A DNA stretch of 12,482 nt from a bacterium (GTDB taxonomy: Bacteria; Krumholzibacteriota; Krumholzibacteria; LZORAL124-64-63): assembly GCA_003646045.1 (NCBI GenBank), contig QNDV01000030.1:1-12482 (forward strand), written 5' to 3'. The translations under genes were made by a program, and so were the position numbers. Shown piece by piece: positions 1 to 7,700 of the stretch. Each line of letters starts with the position of its first letter. Within the stretch, counting starts at the first letter, position 1. The notes beneath the pieces were generated by a model. The model worked only from the letters and a program-made list of their open reading frames with translations, did no database searches and had not been told where the DNA came from.

Positions 1-798
1 CTGAAACTGCGCGGTCTGAACAGCCTGGAATCCCTGGCCGGCCTGCGGGGATGTAGTGTGCAGAGTCTGGACATCGATGATTGTGGCAACATCTCTTCGT
101 TGTCCGGGATCTCCGATTGCCCCCGCTTGGCAGAACTCAGTATCTGGAGGTTGGCTGGTCTGGAGTCCCTGGCAGGCCTGCAGAACCTGCCCCTTCTCGA
201 GCGGGTCAAGGTAGCGGAATGCCCGTTGTTCACGGATCTCGCAGGTGTGGATGCCCTGCCGGCGCTGAGTGCTCTCACCCTCAGGGAGCTACCGGCACTG
301 ACCGACGTGTCCGATCTCGCCGGCGGCCCGGCTCTGGCAAGGCTGGGAGTCAGCTACTGCGGCAACCTCACGTCGTTGAGCGGGCTGAAACTACAGCATA
401 ACTGCAGTCTGTATGTAGTCTACTGTGCCTCACTGACTTCCCTGCAAGGAATCGCCCTGCCGGATACCATGACCACGCTGAACATGGATGGTCCGTCGGT
501 GGCCGATCTCGGGGAGATGGCCTCGGTCCGGGCCATCACGTATCTCGACCTGGAGACCACGTCCCTCGAATCACTGGCGGGGCTGGAAAATCTCCGGCAT
601 ATCCGCAGCTCTCTCAGACTGAACGACAACCCATACCTTACCGATGCCAGTGCCCTGGCCGGCATCGACTCGGTAGGATACTGGATCACCATCACCAACA
701 ACCGTTTGCTGGACAACTGCGCCATGGTGGAAATCGCGGAAGACTGGCAGCCCTTGTATGAACCCACGATCAGGAACAACGGCCCCTGCGCCCCCTAG
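1..798 (+). CDS. Leucine-rich-repeat protein, C-terminal part (5' end outside window)
   Basis: The reading frame is open from the first base and ends at TAG 796-798, giving 265 residues of a longer protein. It is built from degenerate repeats of roughly 20-27 residues with the pattern L-x-S-L-x-G-L-x-x-L-x-x-L. Clear examples are 'LESLAGL' (twice), 'LTSLSGL', 'LTSLQGI' and 'LTDVSDLAG'. The last approximately 60 residues (N-D-N-P-Y-L-T-D, then I-T-N-N, ending N-N-G-P-C-A-P) resemble the cap of receptor-L-domain-like bacterial LRR proteins. Such proteins usually act in binding at the cell surface or outside the cell, but the N-terminus that would carry a signal peptide is missing, so location and ligand are unknown. 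Several cysteines lie in the repeats. It is the only gene here on the plus strand and it converges on the hydrogenase operon. The LRR fold is fairly sure; the role is not known. Confidence 0.8.
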   Translation: MKLRGLNSLESLAGLRGCSVQSLDIDDCGNISSLSGISDCPRLAELSIWRLAGLESLAGLQNLPLLERVKVAECPLFTDLAGVDALPALSALTLRELPALTDVSDLAGGPALARLGVSYCGNLTSLSGLKLQHNCSLYVVYCASLTSLQGIALPDTMTTLNMDGPSVADLGEMASVRAITYLDLETTSLESLAGLENLRHIRSSLRLNDNPYLTDASALAGIDSVGYWITITNNRLLDNCAMVEIAEDWQPLYEPTIRNNGPCAP

Positions 799-1361
799 TC
801 GCCTGACCCCCGCTCCAACTCCCCCTCCGCCAGATTCGACAGCTCGCACCGCATGAGAATCAGGTCCTGCAGCTTCCCTTCCAGATCCCGTACATGATCC
901 GGCAGTACGAACTCCTCGCGGAAGCCCAGCTGTCTGAAGATGTCCCGTGCCTGCGCCTGCGGCCGCAACATGCGCACATTGATGCGGGCCACGTCGTGCT
1001 GGTGGGCGATGACGTAGAGCAGGCGGGCCAGGGCGGTACCCAGTCCCGAGCGCCTGAAGTCCGGGGCCACGATCAGCCGTATCTGGGCGATCTTCTCGCC
1101 CCAGCCGTAGCGCTCACGCTCGAACGAACCGTCGGCCACTATCTGTTCGTCGTGGACAGCCACCAGTCGCTCCACCTCGCAGGAGTCATTCTCGCGGATG
1201 CGCTCCTCGATCACTTCCGGCAGGGTCACGTCACGGCGCAGGTAGCGGCGCTCCTCGGGGTCAAGACCACTGAAGAAGGCCAGCGAAGCCTCGATATCGG
1301 TGGGTACGAGAGGACGGATATGGACCGTCCGGCCATCCTTCAGCACGATGGATCGTTCCAT
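795..1361 (-). CDS. GNAT-family N-acetyltransferase
   Basis: A 188-residue protein with one GNAT fold. Acetyl-CoA-binding motif A is visible as 'RLIVAPDFRRSGLGTAL' at about residues 95-111 (R/Q-x-x-G-x-G pattern at R103-G108), followed by the usual C-terminal 'ARDIFRQLGF' at about 138-147. It should transfer an acetyl group from acetyl-CoA to an amine; the substrate cannot be read from the sequence. The frame stays open for 33 more codons upstream, but the ATG at 1361 has a GAAAGG ribosome site 6 nt away and the upstream residues would run into the protease gene, so the short form is chosen. It starts 14 nt after the maturation protease stop, so it is probably the last gene of the hydrogenase/Hdr operon. 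Whether it acts on that complex or is only co-transcribed is unknown. Its stop overlaps that of the convergent LRR gene. Confidence 0.85.
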   Translation of the reverse strand: MERSIVLKDGRTVHIRPLVPTDIEASLAFFSGLDPEERRYLRRDVTLPEVIEERIRENDSCEVERLVAVHDEQIVADGSFERERYGWGEKIAQIRLIVAPDFRRSGLGTALARLLYVIAHQHDVARINVRMLRPQAQARDIFRQLGFREEFVLPDHVRDLEGKLQDLILMRCELSNLAEGELERGSGD

Positions 1362-1367
1362 GTCCAA

Positions 1368-1373
1368 CCTTTC
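1368..1373 (-). promoter_or_regulatory. Ribosome binding site deciding the GNAT start
   Basis: On the minus strand this reads GAAAGG, 6 nt before the ATG at 1361. It favours the 188-residue protein over a 221-residue reading that would begin inside the preceding gene. Confidence 0.6.
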
Positions 1374-1375
1374 GA

Positions 1376-1897
1376 TTATCCGGCCCCATGCCCTGAAGCG
1401 ATGGGGACCGGGGCGGCGCCGAGCAGGGTCCTCAAACCACGCAACACCCGGCGGCGGCAAGCGGCGTAGTGCCGCGCCACCTGGGGCGTCAGGCTCGTGC
1501 CGAAGGTGGTGTCATCGACTATTTCCACGGCAAAGACGTGGATGTCGCGGTCAGCGGGCAGCGGGTAGCCCAGCAGGCGGCCCAGGGCCAGGGCCGTGGC
1601 AAAATTGGCGTCGTGGACATTGCACAGATGTGCGGTGGGCTTGAGGTCCACGGCCGTGAAGCGGTAACACCGGCCCGGCACGCCACCCCGGGTGCGGATG
1701 GCGTCCAGGACCACGGCCTGCTCGAAACCCTCCAGGTACTCCAGCAGGTTCAGACCGCCCACGCTGCATTCGGTGACCACCCGTACGTCCGGCCGTCCGC
1801 ACAGGGCCTTTTCCACGTCCTGTGCCAGGAGCACGCCCACGGCGTCATCACTGAGAATGGGATTGCCCATGCCGATGATCGTGGTGGTGGGTTGCAC
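1376..1897 (-). CDS. [NiFe]-hydrogenase maturation protease (HyaD/HybD/HoxW type)
   Basis: A 173-residue endopeptidase of the peptidase M52 family, the usual length for this family. It checks nickel insertion in the hydrogenase large subunit and then cuts off the C-terminal extension so that the active site closes. The N-terminal signature 'GMGNPILSDDAVG' (residues 9-21) is clear. Candidate nickel ligands, matching HybD Glu16/Asp62/His93, are Asp17 or Asp18, Asp65 in 'VLDAI' and His95 in 'HDANF'. It starts with GTG at 1897, 6 nt after a TAGGAG ribosome site that overlaps the stop of the large-subunit gene; the only nearby ATG (Met10) would cut through the signature. Its natural substrate is almost surely the MvhA-type subunit encoded directly upstream, which carries a 27-residue extension. 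The pleiotropic hyp genes for making the metal site are not in this window and must lie elsewhere. Confidence 0.92.
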   Translation of the reverse strand: MQPTTTIIGMGNPILSDDAVGVLLAQDVEKALCGRPDVRVVTECSVGGLNLLEYLEGFEQAVVLDAIRTRGGVPGRCYRFTAVDLKPTAHLCNVHDANFATALALGRLLGYPLPADRDIHVFAVEIVDDTTFGTSLTPQVARHYAACRRRVLRGLRTLLGAAPVPIASGHGAG

Positions 1898-1903
1898 GTT
1901 CTG

Positions 1904-1909
1904 CTCCTA
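1904..1909 (-). promoter_or_regulatory. Ribosome binding site for the protease GTG start
   Basis: Minus-strand TAGGAG, 6 nt before GTG 1897. Its first three bases are the TAG stop of the hydrogenase large-subunit gene, so translation of the two genes is probably coupled. Confidence 0.6.
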
Positions 1910-3376
1910 GTCCAGGCCGCGCTGGAAGGTCCGTACCACTTCGCCGCCCTGCACGATGGCCACCTCCAGGGGCATGCGCCCCGGCAGGCTGTGGGTGGCG
2001 CAGCTGTAACAGGGGTCGAAGCTGCGGAACGCCATTTCCACCAGGTTCAGCACGCCCTGGTCCGGCTCCACCCCCGGCTTGATCATGGTGGCGGCCACTT
2101 TCTTCGTGACCATGTGTATCGCCGCGTTGTTGTTGGTGGTGCCCACGATGAGATTGGCGCTGGTGCAGATGCCGTTCTCGTCACAGGTGTAGTGGTGGGT
2201 CAGGGTGCCGCGCATGGCCTCCACGATGCCGATGCCCTCGCCGCTGATGGTGTCGGGGATGACGCGGAATTCCTCGCTGATGATCTCCGGGTCATCACAA
2301 TAACGCTGCAGCATCTCCGCGTTCTGGACCATCTCCACCAGCCGCGCCCAGTGGGCCGCCAGCAGCGCCTTGCAGGGACGGCCGCCCAGGGTGGAGAACA
2401 TCTCCTCGTAGGCTTCCTGGGCCTTGGGTGTGGCCATGCGCTCGGCCACGTTCAGGCGGCTCAGGGGCGTGGCGGTGTAGAGGGGACTGTCCCGGCCCTC
2501 CACGAAACCCTGCCAGCCGCGTTGTTTCAGGTAGGGGAACTTGAGATAGGTCCAGGGCTCGACGTGCTCGGCCACGTGGTCGGTATACTCGTCCTCGCCG
2601 TACATGCAGATCTCGTTGCCCTCGAAGTCCACCACCCGCACCTTGCCGTCGTAGAAATTCGGCGCCAGATTCTCGTCCACCAGCCCCATGTTGTGGATGT
2701 CCAGGGTGTAGGGCCCGTTGACGATGAGGTCGACGTAGTCCTTGTTGCCCAGCACCACGTCCCGGAAGAGTTGCAGCGAGAACTGGGTGAAGTCGTAGAG
2801 GTCGGCTACCAGTGGCTTGATCTCCGCCAGTTCCTCGGCCTTGAGGCCCTTCGAGACACCACCGGGCAGGCACCACACCAGATGGGTCGTGCGGCCACCG
2901 ATGATCTGCTGGATGCGCTGGGCCTTGCTGCGCGACTCGATGACCAGGGTGCCGGTTTCCAGCCCCACCTTGGCCACCACCCCCAGGATGTTGCGCTCGG
3001 CCGGATCGGCGTCGGGTCCGCATACGAAGTCGGGCGCGGCCAGGGCGTAGAAATGTGCCGTATGGCTGTGGATATAGTGGGCGTGGTAGTACATGTCCCG
3101 CAGCTTGTGGGCCAGTGGCGCCACCTGCCCGCCGAAGCAGCCGTCCACCGCCTTGGCGCTGGCCATATGATGGCTGGCCGGGCACACGCCGCAGATCCTG
3201 GTCACGATGCGCGGCAGTTCCTCGATGGGCCGCCCCTCCACGAAACGCTCGAAGCCCCTCAGTTCGGGGATCTGGAAGTAGCAGTCCTGCACCGCGCCGT
3301 CGTCGTCCAGGAAGATCTGGATCTTGCCGTGGCCTTCGAGACGGGTGATGGGATCTATGGTGATCTCACGGCTCAT
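1907..3376 (-). CDS. mvhA: [NiFe]-hydrogenase large subunit, group 3 MvhA type
   Basis: A 489-residue catalytic subunit that holds the NiFe(CN)2CO centre and splits or forms H2. Both nickel-binding motifs are present: L1 'RICGVCPASHH' at 60-70 (C62, C65) and L2 'DPCYSCATH' at 454-462 (C456, C459). All four ligands are cysteine, so it is not a selenoenzyme. The remaining 27 residues after His462 are the extension removed by the maturation protease encoded next. Stretches such as 'PAPRIV'-like 'ELPRIVTRICG', 'LKFPYLK', 'SPLSRLNVA' (here TPLSRLNVA) and 'RGTLTHHYTCDENG' match the cytosolic F420-non-reducing (Mvh, group 3c) large subunits rather than membrane uptake hydrogenases. ATG 3376 overlaps the small-subunit stop (TGATG) and has AAGGAG 6 nt upstream; a GTG one codon earlier is too close to that site. 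Group 3c assignment rests on motif memory plus the mvhD neighbour. Confidence 0.95.
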   Translation of the reverse strand: MSREITIDPITRLEGHGKIQIFLDDDGAVQDCYFQIPELRGFERFVEGRPIEELPRIVTRICGVCPASHHMASAKAVDGCFGGQVAPLAHKLRDMYYHAHYIHSHTAHFYALAAPDFVCGPDADPAERNILGVVAKVGLETGTLVIESRSKAQRIQQIIGGRTTHLVWCLPGGVSKGLKAEELAEIKPLVADLYDFTQFSLQLFRDVVLGNKDYVDLIVNGPYTLDIHNMGLVDENLAPNFYDGKVRVVDFEGNEICMYGEDEYTDHVAEHVEPWTYLKFPYLKQRGWQGFVEGRDSPLYTATPLSRLNVAERMATPKAQEAYEEMFSTLGGRPCKALLAAHWARLVEMVQNAEMLQRYCDDPEIISEEFRVIPDTISGEGIGIVEAMRGTLTHHYTCDENGICTSANLIVGTTNNNAAIHMVTKKVAATMIKPGVEPDQGVLNLVEMAFRSFDPCYSCATHSLPGRMPLEVAIVQGGEVVRTFQRGLD

Positions 3377-4362
3377 CACTGACTCCTTGTGCTGCGTTGC
3401 AGGGTGGAGGCCGGCAGCCCGAAGCGGTAGGCATAGCCCATGATGTCCGGTATCTCGTCCAGCACCCGGGTCATCTCGGCAGGATCGCGGCTCTCGACGA
3501 TGGAACTGATGGCACTGATGAACTTGGCGCCCTGGTCAAGCACGTTGGGCGGCGGCCCGTAGCAGCCGCGACAGGGCATACCGCTGTCGGGACAGCGCAC
3601 GCCGCAGCCGGCCCTGGTCACCGAGCCCGCGCAGACGATGCCCTGTTCCAGCAGGCAACGCTCGGGATCCTGCATGATCTGCCAGGGTCGTCGGAAGCGG
3701 GTGACCTTCTTCTCCTCCTTCTTGCGATCGCACTCGTCGCACAGGGCGCGGTCGCCGGCTCCAACCACCGAACCAGGTGGCGGCAGTTCACCGGCGGCCA
3801 CCGCCAGCAGCACGGCCTTGATCTGGTCGGGGGCCGGCGGACAACCCGGTATGAAGTACTCCACATCGACCACATCGGACAGGCGACGCACCGCCCGATG
3901 GAAGTGGGGAATGGTCAGGGTGCCGCCGGCCACCTGTTTCTCCGCCACCGGCAGCACCACGTTGCCCTCCTCCAGCGAGGGATTATCGAGGTAGGCCCGG
4001 TGGAATATCTCATCGCGGCTGAACTCGTTGGCCAGGCCGGGGATGCCACCCAGGTGGGCACAGCTGCCCAGGGCCACCATGACCTTGGTCTTGCGCCGCA
4101 ACAGCTCGGCGATGTGCTGGTTCTCGCTGTTGCGCACGGCCCCGTTGAAGAGCACCAGATCCAGCTCGCCATCCGCCATGGCCTCCACATCGGCGTACTT
4201 GCCGTCCACGGCAAGGGGCCACAGGCGGATGTCCGCCAGCGCCGCGATATCCAGGATGAAGGCGTCGGTGTCGAGGATCGCCACGTCGCAACCGCCACAG
4301 GCGGCGCCCCAGTAGATGGCGAGCTGCAGCTTCTTCTGCTCAGCCGTATTCTGTTCAACCAT
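3376..4362 (-). CDS. mvhG: [NiFe]-hydrogenase small subunit, MvhG type
   Basis: A 328-residue electron-transfer subunit of the hydrogenase. It has exactly 12 well-placed cysteines, enough for three [4Fe-4S] clusters: the proximal set C22-x2-C25 ('ACGGCD'), C101 ('GSCAHLGGIPGLAN') and C174 ('PGCPP'), then C208, C211, C236, C244, C253, C257, C264 and C267 for the medial and distal clusters. The segment 'CDECDRKKE' followed by 'PERCLLEQGIVC' and 'RAGCGVRCP' is typical of MvhG/FrhG-type small subunits, which are cytosolic and lack a twin-arginine signal; none is seen here. The ATG at 4362 follows a GGGAGG site and lies 8 nt inside the mvhD gene; its stop overlaps the large-subunit start by one base. 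Electrons should pass from the large subunit through this chain to MvhD. Confidence 0.95.
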   Translation of the reverse strand: MVEQNTAEQKKLQLAIYWGAACGGCDVAILDTDAFILDIAALADIRLWPLAVDGKYADVEAMADGELDLVLFNGAVRNSENQHIAELLRRKTKVMVALGSCAHLGGIPGLANEFSRDEIFHRAYLDNPSLEEGNVVLPVAEKQVAGGTLTIPHFHRAVRRLSDVVDVEYFIPGCPPAPDQIKAVLLAVAAGELPPPGSVVGAGDRALCDECDRKKEEKKVTRFRRPWQIMQDPERCLLEQGIVCAGSVTRAGCGVRCPDSGMPCRGCYGPPPNVLDQGAKFISAISSIVESRDPAEMTRVLDEIPDIMGYAYRFGLPASTLQRSTRSQ

Positions 4363-4825
4363 GGGCTACCTCCCGCGGTGCGGTGGGTTCGGGGCAGGGC
4401 CCCGGCGGCCGACCCAGATCCGGCGCCAGCTTCAGCGGACCCAGCACCCGCAGCTCGGCCGTCATGGTGTCCACCAGCCGGGCATAGCGTTCACCCTCGC
4501 TGGCCGACACCCACTCCAGTCGCAGCCGTTGCTCTTCTATGCCGTACGCAACCAGCATGCGCTTGAGCAGCTGGTGCCGCCGGAAGGCCTTGTCGTTGCC
4601 CTCGAGGTAGTGGCAGTCGCCGGGATGGCAGCCGCAGATCATCACCCCGTCGGCGCCGCTGCGGAATGCCTTCAGGACGAAGGTCGGATCGACCCGGCCC
4701 GTACACATCACCCGCACCACCCGCAGGTTGGGCCGGTGCTTGATGCGCGCCGTGCCCGCCAGGTCGGCACCCGTGTACGAACACCAGTTGCAGAGAAAGC
4801 CGACTATGGTTGGCTCGAACTCCAT
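4355..4825 (-). CDS. mvhD: MvhD/FlpD-family iron-sulfur subunit linking hydrogenase to HdrA
   Basis: A 156-residue protein of the methyl-viologen-reducing hydrogenase delta family (PF02662), which carries one [2Fe-2S] cluster and joins Mvh hydrogenase to HdrA. The conserved cysteines are all present: C12 and C15 in 'FLCNWCSYTGAD', C41 in 'RVMCTGRVDP', and C64/C66/C71 in 'CGCHPGDCHY'. Residues from about 130 form a proline-rich tail (with an extra Cys144) not typical of the core family and probably flexible. The start at 4825 lies 22 nt inside the end of the upstream HdrA gene and follows AAGGAG; the stop lies inside the small-subunit gene. Its position between an HdrA gene and the hydrogenase genes is exactly that expected for the electron bridge between them. 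Confidence 0.93.
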   Translation of the reverse strand: MEFEPTIVGFLCNWCSYTGADLAGTARIKHRPNLRVVRVMCTGRVDPTFVLKAFRSGADGVMICGCHPGDCHYLEGNDKAFRRHQLLKRMLVAYGIEEQRLRLEWVSASEGERYARLVDTMTAELRVLGPLKLAPDLGRPPGPCPEPTAPREVAHG

Positions 4826-6537
4826 GCCAGGACTCCTTCGATCTGTTCGAGAATCTGCTCGTCGGTGAAATGTCGCGCCGTGATGGCACCGCTGGGACAG
4901 GCAGCGACACAGGTACCACAGGCCTTGCAGAGTGCGCTTTGTATATCGCTGCGGCCCTCCTCAGGGTCGTAGCCGATGGCGGTATAGGGACACAGTTCGT
5001 TGCACATGCGGCAACCGGAGCACAGGTCGGCGTCAACCTGGGCGTAGCGGGCGTCCACCACCACCTTGCCCCTGGCGATGTGGCCCAGCACCATGGCCGC
5101 CGAGGCCCGGGCCTGGGCCACGGAGTCGGGAATGTCCTTGGGAGACTGGCAGCAGCCGGCAATGAACACGCCCTCGGTGGCGGTGGAAACCGGCGCCAGC
5201 TTGGGATGACTTTCGATGAACCAGCCGTGGCGGTCCTGGCTGATGCCCACGGTACGGGCCACGTCGGCGCCGTCGCTGCGGGCCTGCATGCCCACCATCA
5301 GCACCACCAGGTCGGCGGGCACGTCGATGGTTTCGCCCGACAGTTTCTCCTCCACCTGGACCAGCAGACCGCAGTCGTCGCCCTTTTCCGCGGCCCGGAC
5401 CACGGGGTAGTCCTCCTTCTCGTACATCAGGAACATGGTCTTCAGTTCGGAGGTGCGGCGATAGAGGTCCTCGCCCCCCTTGCCGAAGCTGAGCATGTCC
5501 ACGTACAGGTCGGTGACCATGGCGTCGGGCAGGGCGGACTTTATCTCGTGTCCGTACTTCAGGGCGGTCATGCAGCAGACGCGTGAACAGTAAGTGTGGT
5601 ATTTGGCATGACGCGAACCGACGCAGTGCACGATGGAGACATAGCGCGGCACCCGTCCGTCGGCGGTCTCGAGCTTGCCGGCGCGCAACCGCTGCTCCAG
5701 TTCAAAACTCGTGATCACGTCCAGATGCTTGCCGTAGCCCAGGCGCTCGATGCGGCTGGCGTCGAACTCGCGATAACCGGTGCAGACCACCACGCTGCCC
5801 ACGTCCAGCTGTTGTGCCGCACCGTCCTGGTGGGTAACCGTGGCCTGGAAGTTGCCCACGAAACCCTGCAGGTCGGTCAGGGTCGAACGCAATTGCACGT
5901 CAATGCGCGGGTTGGACTCGGCCAGGATGATCTTCTCGGCCAGGATATCCCGGGCCGAATCCAGATAGGGCGCCGTCAGATCCACACGACCCACGTTGCC
6001 GCCCAAACGAGATTCGCGCTCGATCAGATGCACATGCTGCCCGGCGTCGGCCAATTCCACGGCCACCGTCAGGCCGGCGATGCCACCGCCCAGGACCATG
6101 GTGGCCGGGGTATAGGGTGCCTCCTGTTTTTCCAGGGGCTCGTGCCGCGCCACCCGGCGAATGGCCGCGTGGGTCAGATCCGCCGCCTTGGCGGTGGCCC
6201 GGGCGCCGTCGTCGTGGACCCAGCTGCACTGCTCGCGGATGTTGGCCATCTCCAGCATGTGCCGGTTCAGCCCGGCATCCTCGAGGGCATTGCCGAAGGT
6301 GAGCTCGTGCATGCGCGGGCTGCAGGCCGCCACCACGATCCGGTCCAGTTTGTGCTCACGGATGTCCTGGGCGATCATCTCCTGGCCCGGATTGGAGCAC
6401 ATGTACTCGTAGGTGCGGGCGCAGGCCACGCCGGGCAGGTCGGCCACGCGATCGCGCACGAGGCCGGCGTCGATCACCTTGGCTATGTTGGTCCCGCAGT
6501 TGCAGATGTAGACGCCGATGCGGCACTCGTCATTCAT
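4804..6537 (-). CDS. HdrA-like FAD/iron-sulfur protein 2 (N- and C-terminal cluster domains)
   Basis: A 577-residue HdrA-family flavoprotein. The N-terminal cluster domain (1-130) keeps its cysteines: C12 and C14 in 'ICNCGTN', C47 in 'YMCSNPGQ', C72 in 'AACSPR' and C104. A Rossmann FAD site 'GGGIAG' begins at 150. The HdrA signature 'HCVGSR' (C305) followed by 'YCSRVCC' (C317, C321, C322) is intact. Two C-terminal ferredoxin motifs follow, C506/C509/C512/C516 and C537/C540/C543/C547. The inserted ferredoxin domain and 'DCxxCILTPKM' motif of full HdrA are absent; after 'LGGNVGR' the chain goes straight on. It starts 11 nt after the membrane-subunit stop behind AGGAGG, and overlaps mvhD by 22 nt. 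It probably takes electrons from MvhD through the C-terminal ferredoxin part. It also resembles QmoA/QmoB in part, so no symbol is given. Confidence 0.9.
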   Translation of the reverse strand: MNDECRIGVYICNCGTNIAKVIDAGLVRDRVADLPGVACARTYEYMCSNPGQEMIAQDIREHKLDRIVVAACSPRMHELTFGNALEDAGLNRHMLEMANIREQCSWVHDDGARATAKAADLTHAAIRRVARHEPLEKQEAPYTPATMVLGGGIAGLTVAVELADAGQHVHLIERESRLGGNVGRVDLTAPYLDSARDILAEKIILAESNPRIDVQLRSTLTDLQGFVGNFQATVTHQDGAAQQLDVGSVVVCTGYREFDASRIERLGYGKHLDVITSFELEQRLRAGKLETADGRVPRYVSIVHCVGSRHAKYHTYCSRVCCMTALKYGHEIKSALPDAMVTDLYVDMLSFGKGGEDLYRRTSELKTMFLMYEKEDYPVVRAAEKGDDCGLLVQVEEKLSGETIDVPADLVVLMVGMQARSDGADVARTVGISQDRHGWFIESHPKLAPVSTATEGVFIAGCCQSPKDIPDSVAQARASAAMVLGHIARGKVVVDARYAQVDADLCSGCRMCNELCPYTAIGYDPEEGRSDIQSALCKACGTCVAACPSGAITARHFTDEQILEQIEGVLAWSSSQP

Positions 6538-6548
6538 GGACGCCCTCC

Positions 6549-7700
6549 TCAGGCGGTCTGGGCGGCTGCTGCCGGCCGTGACTTTTCAGGGTCCTCCGCC
6601 GCCAGCACGGCCTTCTCGCGCAGGGTCGAGAAGTACATGCCCAGCGGCCGGTAGGCCATGTGGGACCACTTGCTGAACGGGACTTCCAGTACCAGCATGG
6701 GCACTACGCCCATCATGTGGACGACGTACAGCACGTTGGCCGCCGTCTCCCAGCCGCCGCGGTGCAGGATGTGCTGGGCGATGCCCGTCAGGGACACCAT
6801 CAACAGCAGCGCCAGGAAGATCCAGTCGGTCTCGTGGCTGTGCTGGTAGTGGGGACGCGTCTTGCGCAGGCGACCTTGCAGGGCATAGATCGTGGTGACC
6901 ACCAGTCCCGCCGCCGCCGCGTACCCGAAGGCATGGGCCCGCCAGTCGATGGCCGGCCCGTGCTGAACGCGGTGCAGGAAGAACATGATCAGCACCAGCA
7001 TGGTCAGGTAGCTGAGCATCAACACGAGATGGATGGCCCAGGGACTCTTGCGATCGCACTGGCTGTAGCGGCGCTGGGTAAGGAAGTGCCACGGCACCAG
7101 GAACAACTGTTTGAGGTACTCCAGCGGCGGGATCCGCACCTCCTTGTCACTGCCCATGGTGTACCACCACATGCGCACGCAGTTGATGCCCAACAACAGC
7201 ACCAGCACCCCGGCCATGACCCAGTCGAAGATGTGGATGCTCGAGGCGGGCAGGAAGGCGCCCGGTCCGTCGTAGACATCGATGCTGCCCTGGGACAGAC
7301 CGAACAGGGTCAGTCCCAGGCCCGTGAGCAGCGCCACCAGGACGATGGCCAGCAACTCCGCCTTGGCGCTGCGGTAGAACAAACCCGACAGCCCGGTGAA
7401 GTCGTAGCGCGCGGTGAGCCAGCGACGCATACTCATCATGGTCTCACCCGGCTCGGCGCCCCGCGGGCATTCCTCCGAACACTCGCCGCAGTAGTAGCAC
7501 AGCCAGGGTTCGAGATTGCCCTGCAGTCGCACATCCAGACCCAACTGGAGATAACGCATGGATTTGCGGGGAAACACGAACACCTCCCCCGAGAAGGGAC
7601 AGGTAGCGGTGCAGTTGCCGCAGTGGTAGCACTTCACCACGTCCTGGGCGCCGTATTTCTCCAGTTCGTCGATCAGGTGTGGGTTGGCTCTGATGGCCAT
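6549..7700 (-). CDS. QmoC-like membrane subunit (HdrC ferredoxin fused to HdrE-like cytochrome b part)
   Basis: A 383-residue fusion. Residues 1-100 hold two cysteine motifs for [4Fe-4S] clusters, C24/C27/C30/C34 ('CYHCGNCTATCP') and C68/C71/C74/C78 ('CYYCGECSEECP'), as in HdrC. The rest has six likely transmembrane helices at about 114-135, 157-179, 221-243, 257-275, 291-313 and 323-342, with many histidines in or near them (for example H156, H205, H224, H256, H310, H313, H328) that could bind haem b. This layout is that of QmoC, known from the quinone-interacting complex of sulfate reducers and some sulfur oxidisers, and related to HdrE/DsrM. It should anchor the complex to the inner face of the membrane and exchange electrons with quinone. 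ATG 7700 follows GGGAGG and lies 28 nt inside the upstream HdrA gene. No AprAB genes, the usual Qmo partners, are in the window. Confidence 0.9.
   Translation of the reverse strand: MAIRANPHLIDELEKYGAQDVVKCYHCGNCTATCPFSGEVFVFPRKSMRYLQLGLDVRLQGNLEPWLCYYCGECSEECPRGAEPGETMMSMRRWLTARYDFTGLSGLFYRSAKAELLAIVLVALLTGLGLTLFGLSQGSIDVYDGPGAFLPASSIHIFDWVMAGVLVLLLGINCVRMWWYTMGSDKEVRIPPLEYLKQLFLVPWHFLTQRRYSQCDRKSPWAIHLVLMLSYLTMLVLIMFFLHRVQHGPAIDWRAHAFGYAAAAGLVVTTIYALQGRLRKTRPHYQHSHETDWIFLALLLMVSLTGIAQHILHRGGWETAANVLYVVHMMGVVPMLVLEVPFSKWSHMAYRPLGMYFSTLREKAVLAAEDPEKSRPAAAAQTA

Noticed and set aside
1469..3382. Long plus-strand open frame of 637 codons opposite the large-subunit and protease genes
   Set aside because: It is antisense to two unmistakable genes, its translation is rich in His, Gly, Val and Gln as expected from the complementary strand of G+C-rich coding DNA, and it has no recognisable motifs.
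1907..4362. Assignment as a membrane-bound uptake hydrogenase (group 1) or HoxYH
   Set aside because: The small subunit has no twin-arginine signal and has an MvhG-like 12-cysteine pattern; no HoxFU-type diaphorase or cytochrome b HyaC is nearby, while mvhD and hdrA are.
3397..4566. Plus-strand open frame of 389 codons opposite the small-subunit and mvhD genes
   Set aside because: Antisense shadow of conserved genes, with low-complexity composition and no domain signature.
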